This document shows positions 50,164 to 60,079 of a DNA stretch of 64,000 nt, one piece after another; within the stretch, counting starts at the first letter, position 1; each line of letters starts with the position of its first letter. The stretch spans positions 564,669-628,668 of the forward strand of contig NZ_LT615228.1 in NCBI RefSeq assembly GCF_900096765.1, written 5' to 3'. Origin of the DNA: Polynucleobacter necessarius (GTDB taxonomy: Bacteria > Pseudomonadota > Gammaproteobacteria > Burkholderiales > Burkholderiaceae). Position numbers and translations under genes: made by a program. The notes beneath the pieces are model-generated. The model was not told where the DNA came from. It did not search any database and worked only from the letters and a program-made list of their open reading frames with translations.

Positions 50164-51231
50164 TCAGTTGGTTTTCGGCGCTAATTTGCGTTGATATTGG
50201 TCTACTGCCGCTTCATGCTCGCTTAGTGACTGAGAAAAGTGGCTACTACCATCGCCTTTGGCAACAAAATACAGGGCTTTAGATTGAGCTGGATAAATGG
50301 CTGCTTGTAACGACTCTTTGCTTGGCATAGCAATTGGGGTGGGAGGCAATCCTTTGTGCATATAGCTATTGTAGGGATTATCTTTACGCAGATCTGATTT
50401 ACGCAAATTCCCGTCAAATTTTGGCCCTATCCCATAGATAACAGTTGGATCGGTTTGAAGGGGCATGCCTTTATTTAAGCGATTTAGAAATACTGCCGCG
50501 ATGAGAGGTCTATCGCTAGGTTTACCAGTTTCCTTCTCGATGATAGAGGCCAAGATGAGGGTTTCGTATGGCGTTCTTAAAGGTGAAGATGGAGATATCT
50601 GCTCCCAGTTTTGATTTAACTGTTTTTGCATTGCTGTAGAGGCGCGGCGATAAATATTAATGTCGGGTTCATCCGGATCAAAAACGTAGGTGTCAGGGAA
50701 AAATATTCCCTCTTCACTTGGGTAATGCAAATTCAGGCTTTGTAATAAAGCTTTAGAGCTCATTCCCCTAGTTTGGTGAATCAGCGCAGGGTGCCTATCT
50801 ACTAGAGCTCTTAATTGCCAGATAGTCATCCCAGGAATAATCGCAATACTCTCGCGAACTCGATCGCCTCTGGCAACTTGCAAAAGGAGTTTGCCTAAAC
50901 TAGCCCCCGTCGGAAATAAATAGGTGCCTGGTTTTAGTTTGGAACCAACAAATAATGCACGTGCACTAACTTGCAAAAGGAGTGGGTTAATTGATATCCC
51001 CTGCCCCTGCAATTGCAGTGCAATACTATTTAATCCAGATTGAGGTGCAATTTTTACTTTAAAAATCTCAGGAGTGTCTATATTCCCCTCGCGCGGGACT
51101 ACAGGCCATAGAAATAAAGCGCTATAGCAAATAATCAGAATTACCAATAGGCCGATAAAGTAGGTTTTAATGTCAACCCGATTAGGCTTTATCTGTTTAA
51201 AAAGAGATCTTTCCTGAATTTTTCTGCGCAT
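50164..51231 (-). CDS. mltG: Endolytic murein transglycosylase MltG
   Basis: 355 residues from the ATG at 51231; GTG at 51258 or 51234 would be longer but would overlap the divergent ygfZ start. One membrane helix (about residues 25-43) is followed by a LysM-like segment and the YceG domain. The catalytic Glu lies in [15 protein letters not shown], and [10 protein letters not shown] and [14 protein letters not shown] are family phrases. MltG cuts nascent glycan strands in the inner membrane and fixes their length. Confidence 0.92.
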   Translation of the reverse strand: MRRKIQERSLFKQIKPNRVDIKTYFIGLLVILIICYSALFLWPVVPREGNIDTPEIFKVKIAPQSGLNSIALQLQGQGISINPLLLQVSARALFVGSKLKPGTYLFPTGASLGKLLLQVARGDRVRESIAIIPGMTIWQLRALVDRHPALIHQTRGMSSKALLQSLNLHYPSEEGIFFPDTYVFDPDEPDINIYRRASTAMQKQLNQNWEQISPSSPLRTPYETLILASIIEKETGKPSDRPLIAAVFLNRLNKGMPLQTDPTVIYGIGPKFDGNLRKSDLRKDNPYNSYMHKGLPPTPIAMPSKESLQAAIYPAQSKALYFVAKGDGSSHFSQSLSEHEAAVDQYQRKLAPKTN

Positions 51232-51251
51232 CACGCTATGATAAAAGGGAG

Positions 51252-52256
51252 ATGACACAGACTAGCCAAAACACACTAACTCAAGGGCAAATGCCCTCAT
51301 CCGGCCTAAGTGCTTTGCCTGATTGGGGCTTAATTTTGGTAGAAGGTCCAGATGCCCTGACCTTTTTACAAAACCAGCTAACGAATTCCGTTGAGGGCCT
51401 TGAGCCAACCCTTTCGCCAAAGATTGCTCATGGGCACAAGTCAGTAAGGTTGATTGGATACTGTAGCCCCAAAGGAAGATTATTGGCCAGCGCATGGGTT
51501 GGCTTGTTTCCAATTCTTCAGGGTGCAGAAGATCGCTTTGCATTATTCATCTCGAAAGATATAGCAGCTAGCATTGCTAAGCGCCTGTCGATGTTTGTGT
51601 TGAGATCTAAAGTGAAGATTTCTGATGCATCTACATCATGGAATAGCTCAGCCTTTTATTCAAAAGTAAGTGAGCTTGGTAATTTTTCAATTGAAGAAAG
51701 CCAGATCGGCTTACGCTTACCTGATGTGATGTTGAACAACGAATCATATGCTCGTATCTTGGTTGCCCAAGAAGCCAGACAGCCAAGTGTATCGATTGAT
51801 CCTGCCGCCCTTCGTCCCATCAATTCTCTAGAAGTCATTAGCGCGATACCGCGCATTGTTGCGGCAACTCAAGAGGAGTTTGTGCCGCAAATGATCAACT
51901 TTGAATCTGTTGCTGGTGTTGATTTCAAGAAAGGATGTTATCCAGGTCAAGAAATTGTTGCGCGCAGCCAATACCGAGGCGTAATTAAAAAAAGACGCCT
52001 CTTTCTAGCTCATTGCCTGGGGGGTATTGAGCCGGCATTCGTAGCTCCTGGCGTAGAGCTATTTCATAGTGTTGATCCAGCCCAGCCTGCAGGGATGGTG
52101 GTGTTATGTGCCCCAAGCAGTGTTGAGACCAATAGAGTGGATTTTCAGATTGAGTGTAAGTTAGAGGCCTTGGAGACAGGTCAAATTCATCTAGGAGATG
52201 TGCGTGGTCCTGTGTTAAAAATAGATTCATTGCCCTACCCTTTGATAGAAATATAG
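51252..52256 (+). CDS. ygfZ: Folate-binding protein YgfZ (iron-sulfur / tRNA modification)
   Basis: 334 residues of the GcvT-like family. The YgfZ signature KGCYPGQEIVARSQYRG is present with its conserved Cys, and the N-terminal TFLQNQLTNSV matches the family. YgfZ uses folate and helps repair or assemble iron-sulfur enzymes such as MiaB. AAAGGGAG sits just before the ATG. The start is 20 bp from the divergent mltG ATG. Confidence 0.9.
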   Translation: MTQTSQNTLTQGQMPSSGLSALPDWGLILVEGPDALTFLQNQLTNSVEGLEPTLSPKIAHGHKSVRLIGYCSPKGRLLASAWVGLFPILQGAEDRFALFISKDIAASIAKRLSMFVLRSKVKISDASTSWNSSAFYSKVSELGNFSIEESQIGLRLPDVMLNNESYARILVAQEARQPSVSIDPAALRPINSLEVISAIPRIVAATQEEFVPQMINFESVAGVDFKKGCYPGQEIVARSQYRGVIKKRRLFLAHCLGGIEPAFVAPGVELFHSVDPAQPAGMVVLCAPSSVETNRVDFQIECKLEALETGQIHLGDVRGPVLKIDSLPYPLIEI

Positions 52257-52277
52257 CCTCAGCTTTCCAAACCCTTT

Positions 52278-53167
52278 ATGTGCCTCATTCTTTTCGCTTG
52301 GAACTCGCATCCTGACTACTCCTTGGTGGTGGCTGCCAATCGCGATGAGTTTTATGAGCGTGACACGGAAGGTATCGCATATTGGCCAGAGCATCCTCAT
52401 GTTTTGGCTGGTAGAGATCGGGCTGATGTTTTAGGGAGTCCAGGTACATGGTTAGGTTTTAGCAAGGCTGGTAAGTTTGCCGCCTTAACAAATGTTCGAG
52501 CGCCTAGCGAAAAAAATCCTGATGCAAGAACGCGCGGAGAGTTATCTACGCTGTATCTTGCAGGCAAAGATGGGCCCAGAACGTTCGTTCAAACACACTC
52601 TAAACAGTTTGGCCTCTATAACAGCTTTAATTTATTGATGGCCGACCTGAGTAATCCTGCCAATCCTGAAATGCACTGGGTAAGCAATCGCATGATGATG
52701 GGCCAGAGCATTCGTCCCCGCAAGGTCTTTCCACATCAGCCGCTAGACCCTGGAGTCTATGGATTATCCAACGCCATGCTAGATACCCCCTGGCCCAAAG
52801 TGAATTACCGTGTGGCTGCATTTGCACAGGCTTTGGCTATGGATCATGGCCAGTTAAAAACGCCGATCAGTATTTGAGGGTCCTAGCAGATACACATCAT
52901 GCTAGCGACCATGAATTGCCAAACACTGGTGTTAGTAAAGAGTGGGAAAAAGCCCTCTCCCCGGCTTTTATTAAAACTCCTTCTTATGGCACTCGCTCTA
53001 GCACCATACTTCGCGTGCGCAAGGATGGTCACTTTGAAATGGTAGAGCGTCGCTTTGATGCAAGTGGCACCATTGGCCATGATGTGATCACCGGGGCGTT
53101 AATGACTGCCCCTGATTCTAATTTATCTGTCTATTATCTGTCTAGCACAATACCTAGCATGAGTTAA
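52278..53167 (+). pseudogene. NRDE/TANGO2-family gene with a poly-A frameshift
   Basis: The protein starts MCLILFAWNSHPDYSLVVAANRDEFYERD, with the NRDE motif. The first frame ends in MDHGQLKTPISI. The rest resumes as RVLADTHHASDHELPNTGVS and PSYGTRSSTIL up to 53167. The break is an A-run of five at 52856-52860; six would give QLKNADQYLRVLADTHH. Intact bacterial relatives are about 260-300 residues of unsettled function. A base-call error in the run is possible. Confidence 0.8.
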
Positions 53168-53643
53168 TCGGCGCGCAAGTCTTCGTTTATCACGCGCTCA
53201 CCTTTAGCGCCGCGCGTTGCTAATTTACGAATGAACTGGAAAGTCCCAGTTGCCATACAGCAAATTTCACCCTGATCGTTGTAAAGCTTAGCCTCACAAA
53301 ATGCCATGGTGGCAGTTCTGCGAACCGTATCTGCTTTAACGCGTAAAACACCATTAGCCGCTTGCATGAAATTATTCTTGAGTTCAATGGTCACCACGCT
53401 TCGGTCGCTTGGATCGCCAGAGCGAGCAGCAACAGCCATTGCAACATCCATAAGCGTTAATAAAACTCCACCATGCGCAACGGCCTAGGTATTGGTATGT
53501 TCTGGTTTGAGTGCTAGGAGGATTTCGCCCTTACCCATTTCGGCGCTTAAGAAACGAACTCCCAAAAGTTTAAGAAATGGAACGTTGAGTTCTTCCCCTA
53601 AATTGGTGAGTTGTGTTTGGGTATTGAGTTGTAGCGGATTCAT
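53164..53643 (-). pseudogene. PaaI-type thioesterase gene with an in-frame amber codon
   Basis: The reading frame from ATG 53643 gives 160 codons with one TAG at codon 53 (53485-53487). The text around it, PEHTNT then AVAHGGVLLTLMDVAMA, contains the hot-dog-fold HGG motif, where relatives usually have a Trp before AVAHGG. A TGG to TAG change is therefore the simplest reading. Intact members hydrolyse aromatic or other acyl-CoAs. It overlaps the end of the NRDE gene by 4 bases. Restart at the internal ATG 53451 would lack the catalytic half. Confidence 0.8.
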
Positions 53644-53696
53644 TTCTTCATTTTAGAGGGGCTACCTGATTTTGGAAATACACCTAGAATAGTCAA

Positions 53697-55163
53697 ATGG
53701 CTTTTACCCTTGATGGCGATGACGTTTGTCAACCGATCTCCCCAACACCAATTCCGGACCCCTACTGGGTTGGGTTTTCATCATCGGCTGCCCAGTTAAT
53801 TGGGATTGAACTATCTGATGATGGCTATCCTAGAGACCCTCAGTGGCTTGAGGTTTTAGCTGGAAACAGCCTAGAGGTTTCGAATCATCAATTTACCAAC
53901 CCAATTGCCACCGTCTATAGCGGCCACCAATTCGGGGTTTGGGCCGGACAACTCGGTGACGGCCGAGCAATACTGCTCGGCGAAATTGCTGGACAAGAAT
54001 TGCAGCTCAAAGGTGCGGGTATGACACGTTACTCACGCATGGGTGACGGTCGTGCAGTTCTGCGCTCGTCTATCAGAGAATTTTTATGTAGCGAAGCCAT
54101 GCATGCCTTGGGCATACCAAGTACCCGAGCATTGTCGATAGTTGGCTCCCCACTTCCTGTTCGCAGAGAGACAATGGAGACTGCGGCAGTTTGTTCACGT
54201 TTAGCCCCTAGCTTTATTCGAATCGGACATTTTGAGCACTTTGCCTCGTCGCAGCAATATGTCCGACTGAAAGAGCTTGCCGATTTGTTAATCCGGAATC
54301 ATTACCCCGAATGTTTAAATGCAGAACAACCGTATTTAGATTTGTATAGCAAAATCTGCGAGCGCAACGCAATACTAGTTGCTCAGTGGCAGTCTGTTGG
54401 ATTTTGTCATGGAGTTTTGAATAGTGACAACATCAGCGCCCTAGGCTTGACAATGGCCTATGGACCTTTCGGATTTTTAGATCATTTTCAAATCGATCAT
54501 GTTTGCAATCATAGCGATCAAGCTGGTCGCTACGCCTATCATCGTCAACCCCAGATTATGCATTCGAATATGGCATGTCTTGCAAGCGCTTTTCTACCGC
54601 TGATTGAATCCAGTTGCGATGAAGCAAAGGCTCAGACGATTTTGCGTGACGCTTTGGAGCACTTCCCACGGGTCTACGCTAAAACATGGCAAACCCTTTT
54701 TAGATCAAAGCTGGGCTTTGAAGTCTCACATGAAAATGATATTGGGCTTATTGAACGCTTAATACAAGCAATGCACGACTCAAGAGTCGATTTCACTAGC
54801 TTTTTTAGGCAGCTTGGATCTGTGCGACAGGAGCAAAAGCCTGCTGAGCTACTTTTACGGGATCAGTTCATTGACCGTCCTTTAATTGATTGTTGGTTTG
54901 GCGATTACCTAGAGCGCCTCAAGCTTGAGTCAAGTGATGATATAAAAAGAAAATCCAAGATGAATGCAATCAACCCGAAGTACATCTTGCGTAATCATCT
55001 TGCGCAGACCGCCATTGAGAATGCGCAGAACGGTGATTATGCTGAAGTTAGTCGCTTGCTTCGTATACTAAGTAAGCCCTATGATGAGCAGGCAGAGTAT
55101 GAAGATTACTCAATAGCGCCTCCTGATAGCCTTCAAAAAATAGCGGTAAGTTGTTCTTCCTAA
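53697..55163 (+). CDS. selO: SelO/YdiU protein AMPylator with a changed metal-site residue
   Basis: 488 residues, full length for the pseudokinase-fold AMP-transferase family, ending in the usual VSCSS. Marks are GHQFGVWAGQLGDGRAILLGE, LKGAGMTRYSRMGDGRAVLRSS, and HGVLNSDNISALG with Asp244 and Asn245. The next motif, DYGPF in most relatives, reads AYGPF here: Ala254 replaces the Asp that corresponds to the kinase DFG aspartate and binds Mg2+. A GCC codon stands where GAC is expected. SelO transfers AMP to proteins in redox stress; the activity may be reduced or lost here. The reading frame is open. Confidence 0.88.
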   Translation: MAFTLDGDDVCQPISPTPIPDPYWVGFSSSAAQLIGIELSDDGYPRDPQWLEVLAGNSLEVSNHQFTNPIATVYSGHQFGVWAGQLGDGRAILLGEIAGQELQLKGAGMTRYSRMGDGRAVLRSSIREFLCSEAMHALGIPSTRALSIVGSPLPVRRETMETAAVCSRLAPSFIRIGHFEHFASSQQYVRLKELADLLIRNHYPECLNAEQPYLDLYSKICERNAILVAQWQSVGFCHGVLNSDNISALGLTMAYGPFGFLDHFQIDHVCNHSDQAGRYAYHRQPQIMHSNMACLASAFLPLIESSCDEAKAQTILRDALEHFPRVYAKTWQTLFRSKLGFEVSHENDIGLIERLIQAMHDSRVDFTSFFRQLGSVRQEQKPAELLLRDQFIDRPLIDCWFGDYLERLKLESSDDIKRKSKMNAINPKYILRNHLAQTAIENAQNGDYAEVSRLLRILSKPYDEQAEYEDYSIAPPDSLQKIAVSCSS

Positions 55164-55181
55164 AATATTTATTAGCAAAAC

Positions 55182-55595
55182 ATGATGAAAAAAACTGATC
55201 AAGAATACAAGGAAATATTGACTGATATTGAGTATCGAGTCACTCGTGAGGCAGCCACTGAAAGACCTTTCACCGGAAAATACTGGGATCACTGGGATCA
55301 AGGTCAATATCTTTGTGTTTGTTGTGGCACACCACTATTTTTATCGGAGGCTAAATTTGATGCTGGCTGTGGATGGCCGAGTTACAGCTCCCCCAACGAA
55401 GCCTCGGCAATCAAGGAGGTCCGGGATACTTCTCATGGCATGATCAGAACTGAGGTACGTTGCACCAAATGTGACGCACATTTAGGTCACGTTTTTGAGG
55501 ATGGTCCTGAGCCAACAGGCCTCAGATATTGTATTAACTCCGCATCTCTAGACTTTGTTCCGAGTGAAAATGCGCAAGCCATCAAAAAGGGGTAA
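55182..55595 (+). CDS. msrB: Peptide methionine-(R)-S-oxide reductase MsrB
   Basis: 137 residues. Zinc cysteines are Cys45/Cys48 and Cys94/Cys97, the catalytic Cys117 is in LRYCIN, and the recycling cysteine is Cys63 in AGCGWPSY. It repairs methionine-R-sulfoxide in proteins. It heads the msrB-yciB-bolA-ppiC group, with a 26-bp gap to yciB. Start ATG is at 55182 or 55185. Confidence 0.94.
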   Translation: MMKKTDQEYKEILTDIEYRVTREAATERPFTGKYWDHWDQGQYLCVCCGTPLFLSEAKFDAGCGWPSYSSPNEASAIKEVRDTSHGMIRTEVRCTKCDAHLGHVFEDGPEPTGLRYCINSASLDFVPSENAQAIKKG

Positions 55596-55621
55596 TTTCC
55601 AAAAGGCTGGATAATCTAGTG

Positions 55622-56170
55622 ATGAAATTCTTATTCGACCTATTTCCAATCATTCTTTTCTTTATCGCCTTTAAGTTTAGCGATATTTATACCGCTACCA
55701 TTGCGGCAATGGTGGCGACAATTGTTCAGATATTGTGGGTCTACTATCGACATCGCAAAATTGATGCCATGCAATGGGTGAGTTTGGCCATGATCGTGGT
55801 GTTCGGAAGCCTCACCATCTTTTTGCATGAAAAAACCTTTATTCAGCTCAAGCCCACTGCCTTGTACTGGCTATTTTCTGCCACCTTGCTGATAAGCGCC
55901 CTATTTTTCAATAAAAATTGGATTGCTGTGCTGATGGGTAAGCAGGTGACCTTAAAATCCCAGAGCGCCAAAACTGTTTGGCATCGCTTGAATTTAGCTT
56001 GGTCAGCCTTTTTCTTTGTAATGGGCGCCTTAAATCTATATATTGCGTTTCAGTATTCCGAAGAAACCTGGGTTAACTTTAAGCTCTTTGGTAGCACTGG
56101 TTTGTTAATTATCTTCATCATTATTCAGGGCGTTTGGCTGGCGCGTCATATGGAGCACCCTGATCAATGA
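55622..56170 (+). CDS. yciB: Inner-membrane septation protein YciB (IspZ)
   Basis: 182 residues from the ATG at 55622 (GTG at 55619 also possible). Five or six hydrophobic helices; the N-terminus MKFLFDLFPIILFFIAFK and the C-terminal VIQGVWLARHM-like IIQGVWLARHME are family marks. YciB affects cell envelope and septation in enterobacteria. Its stop overlaps the bolA start by four bases. Confidence 0.92.
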   Translation: MKFLFDLFPIILFFIAFKFSDIYTATIAAMVATIVQILWVYYRHRKIDAMQWVSLAMIVVFGSLTIFLHEKTFIQLKPTALYWLFSATLLISALFFNKNWIAVLMGKQVTLKSQSAKTVWHRLNLAWSAFFFVMGALNLYIAFQYSEETWVNFKLFGSTGLLIIFIIIQGVWLARHMEHPDQ

Positions 56171-56448
56171 GCATTAATCAAGCCCGAATTGCCTCATTTA
56201 AGGAGGATCTTGCCAAAGCTTTTGATGTCTTGGATCTGAAAATTGAAGATGAAAGTCATCTGCATGCAGGACATGCAGGCGCCGCCGCCGGCGGCCACTT
56301 CAAGTTAACAATAGTTGCTCCGCAATTTGCAGGATTGTCAGCTGTTGCACGTCATCGTGCGATCTACGCAGCCCTGAGCCGTCATATCCCTGCGCAAATT
56401 CATGCCTTAACAATATCTGCATTTAGTCCCGACGAAAAGGCTTCCTAA
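56167..56448 (+). CDS. BolA-family protein
   Basis: 93 residues with the BolA core: EDESHLHAGHAGAAAGGHFKL and APQFAGLSAVARHRAIY, then PAQIHALTISAFSP. BolA proteins bind monothiol glutaredoxins with iron-sulfur clusters. It overlaps yciB by four bases and precedes ppiC by 32 bp, the conserved order in Burkholderiales. Confidence 0.9.
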   Translation: MSINQARIASFKEDLAKAFDVLDLKIEDESHLHAGHAGAAAGGHFKLTIVAPQFAGLSAVARHRAIYAALSRHIPAQIHALTISAFSPDEKAS

Positions 56449-56480
56449 TTAATATCCCCTTCATATCAACTAAAAACTCT

Positions 56481-57195
56481 ATGACTATGCGAATTTCAAA
56501 CTATTTAATCCTGGCTGGACTTGCCACGCTACTCACTAATACAGCCATTGCTCAGAATGCAGCAATTGTGAATGGAAAAGCAATTCCAAAATCCCAACTA
56601 GATAAACTGGTTCAAAAATCTGGTCAGGCTGACAATCCTCAAGTTCGTGACCAGGCGCGTGAAATGCTGGTTACTAGAGAACTCATTTTGCAAGAGGCTG
56701 ATAAGCGTGGTGTGATTCAAAAAGAATCTGTTCGCGAACAATTAGAGCAGTCACGAATAGGTATTTTGGTTGCGGCAGTCTTTGAAGATTATGTTGAAAG
56801 AGAAGGTGTCACTGAAGCTGAACTCAAGGCTGCATATGATTCTGTAAAGAGTCAATATTCTGGCAAGGAATATCACGTTGAGCATATTTTGGTTGAAAAT
56901 TCAGCAAAAAATGGTGGTGATTTAGGCTGGGTGCTGGGTGACTGAGCAGTCTTTAGTGCCCGAGTTTTCAAAGTCAATGGTTCAACTTAAAAATGGTCAA
57001 GTAAGCGATAAACCAGTGAAATCCCAGTTTGGCTGGCACATTATCAAAATGGTTGATACACGAGATCTGAAAGCGCCTAGCTTTGAAGAATTGAAAGCGC
57101 AACTCAAAACAATGATTGCCTCTGATCAGAATTGGCAAAAAGCAAAGTTTGCTGAGATGATGCAAAAGCTCCGCGCTAAAGCTAAGGTGCAGTAA
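56481..57195 (+). pseudogene. Periplasmic parvulin (PpiC/SurA-like) gene broken by a 7-bp duplication
   Basis: A signal peptide (about 1-25) and the SurA-type N-terminal domain (AIVNGKAIPKSQLD) are followed by EYHVEHILVEN. In relatives about 28 residues come next; here the text jumps to SAKNGGDLGW, an internal deletion. The frame then breaks at a 7-bp tandem duplication (56927-56940). Removing one copy restores GGDLGWVTEQSLVPEFSKSM. The rest, VKSQFGWHIIKM, ends at 57195. Intact members are periplasmic peptidyl-prolyl isomerases. With an incomplete parvulin domain, function is unlikely. Confidence 0.82.
56927..56940 (+). repeat. 7-bp tandem duplication causing the ppiC frameshift
   Basis: CTGGGTG at 56927-56933 and 56934-56940. 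Confidence 0.95.
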
Positions 57196-57210
57196 AGCTT
57201 TAGGCGGTTT

Positions 57211-58374
57211 TTAGTGTTTTCTGGCGAGGTGAAGGTGGGGGCGCATTCTCTGAATCGCCATCCCTGCTAGTCCACAGGCAAATGCTGACATCACAAAAAC
57301 ATCTCGTGGCTGGGAAAGATCCCAGATCCAGCCTGCACAAAGTCCGCCTAGTGTTCCACCTAAACCATAAGAGACGGTAGCCATAATGGCTTGCCCTCGC
57401 GCCTGCATTGGTCCTGTAAACCAGCGTTGTAACAGCTTTGTTGCAGCACTATGGTGGGCAGCAAAAGTTGCTGCATGAAGTAATTGAGCAAACATCAAAA
57501 CTGAGGTAAGCGGCAAGAACGCGATCAAAATAAACCGGATAACACCAATTCCGAAGGCGCCCTGCAATATGACCTCGGCATCCAATCGACTTAAGAGTTT
57601 GTTTTGAAAATAAAAGAAAACTACCTCTGCACCTACGCCAAGGGCCCAAAATAAGCCTATCTGAAATTTGTCGTAACCTAAATTGGCTAGATAGAGGGAG
57701 TAGAAAACATATAAAGAAGCGTGGGCAAAAATCATAAAGAAACCAGAAATCAGGAACCAACGAACATCTGGATTTAATAGAACTGCGACAAGCTCGCCCT
57801 TCACCATCTTACGACGCTCCATCTTTGGCTCATGCAGGCAAAAGGTAATAGCGGCTAAGGCGATTAAAACAACTGCGCCGACGATTGGGTAAAGCTCAAT
57901 TCCCCTTCTTTGAAATAATTCGCCGGCTACCAAAACCATTGCTATAAAACCTATTGATCCCCAAAGCCTCAAACGGCCATAGTGCTTATCAAAGGAGTTA
58001 TCCTTGTACAGGGCATGAATAGTAGCTGTTTCCCCTAAGGGCATTTGACTACTCAAGATGGTGTGAAGCACAAACATCCAAATAAAAAAGCTGAAGTAGC
58101 TATGTAACAAGAAGATACATAAGAAAATCAATGCAGCCAAACAAGCGCAAACACGAATAATGTCAATGCGATTGGATAGATAGTCTGATAGCCAGCCCCA
58201 GCTAAAGGGTCCAATGATGCGAGTAATTTGCAACATGGACATTAATACGGCAATTTCGATAACATTAAAGCCATGGTCTAAAAAGAACAGACTGGCGTAA
58301 GGGGATACAAGTCCAACGTAGGCAAAATATAAAAAGAAAAAGGACCCGAAGGCCCAACGTAATGATGGTGTCAT
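57211..58374 (-). CDS. MFS permease of the MFS_1-like (HcaT/LacY-related) family
   Basis: 387 residues from the ATG at 58374; the longer frame upstream only reads through the aroC 3' end and is not family-like. Twelve hydrophobic helices are visible, starting LRWAFGSFFFLYFAYVGLVSPYASLFF, the typical start of HcaT/NupG-like transporters. Loop phrases are WGWLSDYL and RLRLWGSIGF. The substrate is unknown (HcaT relatives are annotated as 3-phenylpropionate transporters). Its start lies 14 bp after the end of aroC on the same strand. Confidence 0.85.
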   Translation of the reverse strand: MTPSLRWAFGSFFFLYFAYVGLVSPYASLFFLDHGFNVIEIAVLMSMLQITRIIGPFSWGWLSDYLSNRIDIIRVCACLAALIFLCIFLLHSYFSFFIWMFVLHTILSSQMPLGETATIHALYKDNSFDKHYGRLRLWGSIGFIAMVLVAGELFQRRGIELYPIVGAVVLIALAAITFCLHEPKMERRKMVKGELVAVLLNPDVRWFLISGFFMIFAHASLYVFYSLYLANLGYDKFQIGLFWALGVGAEVVFFYFQNKLLSRLDAEVILQGAFGIGVIRFILIAFLPLTSVLMFAQLLHAATFAAHHSAATKLLQRWFTGPMQARGQAIMATVSYGLGGTLGGLCAGWIWDLSQPRDVFVMSAFACGLAGMAIQRMRPHLHLARKH

Positions 58375-58388
58375 CGCGTGATCAAAAA

Positions 58389-59504
58389 TTAGTCGCGGAT
58401 TGAGTCTGGGCGATATGCGGGTATAGGTTGTGCTGAAACCTTCACGTCGCCGCATTGAGCCCGATGGCGTAGCGCATGATCCATCACTACTAGAGCCAAC
58501 ATTGCCCCAGCAATCGGTGTGGCGCGGATACCAACACAAGGATCATGGCGCCCTTTTGTCTGGACTACAATCGAATTACCATTTAGATCAATCGATTGTT
58601 TGGGGCTCATGATGCTTGAGGTGGGTTTGATGGCGATTGATACGCGTAGATCTTGTCCAGTACTGATGCCGCCTAATGTTCCACCGGCGTTATTGCTTGC
58701 AAATCCATCGGTATAGAGCTCATCTCCATGTTCACTTCCGCGTTGAGCTACTGATTGAAAACCAGCGCCAATCTCTACACCTTTAACAGCATTGATACCC
58801 ATCATTGCATGTGCAATGTCGGCATCCAATTTGTCAAACAAGGGCTCGCCAAGACCAATAGGCACATTACGGGCACGTACTTCAATTTTTGCCCCGCAGG
58901 AATCTCCTGCTTTACGCAGATCATCCATATAGGCTTCTAGTTGAGGAATTACTTGTGCATTTGCAGCAAAAAATGGGTTTTGAGAAATCTGATCAAGATC
59001 TTGAAATGGAATATTGATGTCACCGAGTTGGCTCATATATCCATAGAACTCAGTGCCATATTGCTCCTTAAGCCATTTTTTGGCGATGGCGGCGGCTGCT
59101 ACTACTGGGGCAGTTAAGCGTGCTGAAGAGCGGCCACCACCGCGAGGGTCCCGAAGACCATACTTATGCTGATAAGCGTAGTCTGCATGACCAGGACGGA
59201 ATGTTTGAAGAATATCACCGTAATCTTGACTGCGTTGATCGGTATTGCGGATTAACAATCCTATCGGTGCGCCAGTCGTTCTTCCCTCAAAAACGCCAGA
59301 GAGAATTTCAACTTTATCTTCCTCTTTGCGTTGAGTGACATGTCTAGAGGTGCCTGGCTTGCGTCGAGCGAGATCGATTTGCAGGTCAGATTCAGTCAGT
59401 AGCATGCCCGGTGGGCAGCCATCAACTACTGCCCCAATAGCTGGACCGTGAGACTCGCCAAAAGTTGTAACGGCAAAAAGGAGGCCTAATGTATTTCCTG
59501 ACAT
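58389..59504 (-). CDS. aroC: Chorismate synthase
   Basis: 371 residues, full length. The N-terminus [33 protein letters not shown] and the segment [28 protein letters not shown] are classical signatures, with FMN-site residues conserved. It makes chorismate from EPSP at the end of the shikimate pathway. The MFS gene follows after 14 bp and may share its transcript. Confidence 0.97.
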   Translation of the reverse strand: MSGNTLGLLFAVTTFGESHGPAIGAVVDGCPPGMLLTESDLQIDLARRKPGTSRHVTQRKEEDKVEILSGVFEGRTTGAPIGLLIRNTDQRSQDYGDILQTFRPGHADYAYQHKYGLRDPRGGGRSSARLTAPVVAAAAIAKKWLKEQYGTEFYGYMSQLGDINIPFQDLDQISQNPFFAANAQVIPQLEAYMDDLRKAGDSCGAKIEVRARNVPIGLGEPLFDKLDADIAHAMMGINAVKGVEIGAGFQSVAQRGSEHGDELYTDGFASNNAGGTLGGISTGQDLRVSIAIKPTSSIMSPKQSIDLNGNSIVVQTKGRHDPCVGIRATPIAGAMLALVVMDHALRHRAQCGDVKVSAQPIPAYRPDSIRD

Positions 59505-59547
59505 AGCGACATTATGTCATTTGTCAGGATTATCTGGCTAGAAACGC

Positions 59548-60003
59548 TTAGTTGGCAGCCTTTTCAGCGTCTTCAGGCCAATCGCGAATGTAGGCCTTAA
59601 GCATCGTATTTTCAAAATCTTGGGCTTCAACTACCGATTTTGCAACGTCGTAAAAAGAAATAACCCCCATCAACATTTTTTGATCAATAACCGGTAAATA
59701 GCGAGCATGGTCAACCAACATCATGCGGCGCACCTCATCGATTTCGGTTTCCATATTGCATGTCAAGGGTTTTTGATTCATGACCGAGCGCACTTGAAGG
59801 CCATCTAGTTTGCCGTGATGCTTTGCCAAGGCGGAGATTACCTCTCGGAATGTCAGTATCCCGACTAATTTTTCGTAATCCATAACGACCAAGGAGCCGA
59901 TATCGTGCTCACTCATGACCAGTACTGCGGTTTGAAGTGCTGTCTCAGGAGCAACTGTAAACAAGGTGCTTCCCTTCACACGCAATATGTCACGAACTTT
60001 CAT
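59548..60003 (-). CDS. CBS-domain protein
   Basis: 151 residues made of two CBS domains (about residues 7-60 and 70-130), with VMSEHDIGSLVVMDYEKLVGILT in the first and MLVDHARYLPVID in the second. Such stand-alone pairs bind adenine nucleotides and regulate partners or sense energy state; no partner can be named. It lies between aroC and the YihY pseudogene, all on the minus strand. Confidence 0.8.
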   Translation of the reverse strand: MKVRDILRVKGSTLFTVAPETALQTAVLVMSEHDIGSLVVMDYEKLVGILTFREVISALAKHHGKLDGLQVRSVMNQKPLTCNMETEIDEVRRMMLVDHARYLPVIDQKMLMGVISFYDVAKSVVEAQDFENTMLKAYIRDWPEDAEKAAN

Positions 60004-60079
60004 TTAGTCTCCAAAACAGGCATTTATGGCTTCAATATAGCCCTAAGGCTGTTTTGAAGCAAGGGTCTTGGCCGATGAT

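Noticed and set aside
55282..55302. A 9-bp tandem repeat (ACTGGGATC twice) in msrB, giving YWDHWDQ.
   Set aside because: The spacing between KYW and the first zinc Cys matches the family length, so no extra residues seem to have been inserted; chance repeat is more likely.
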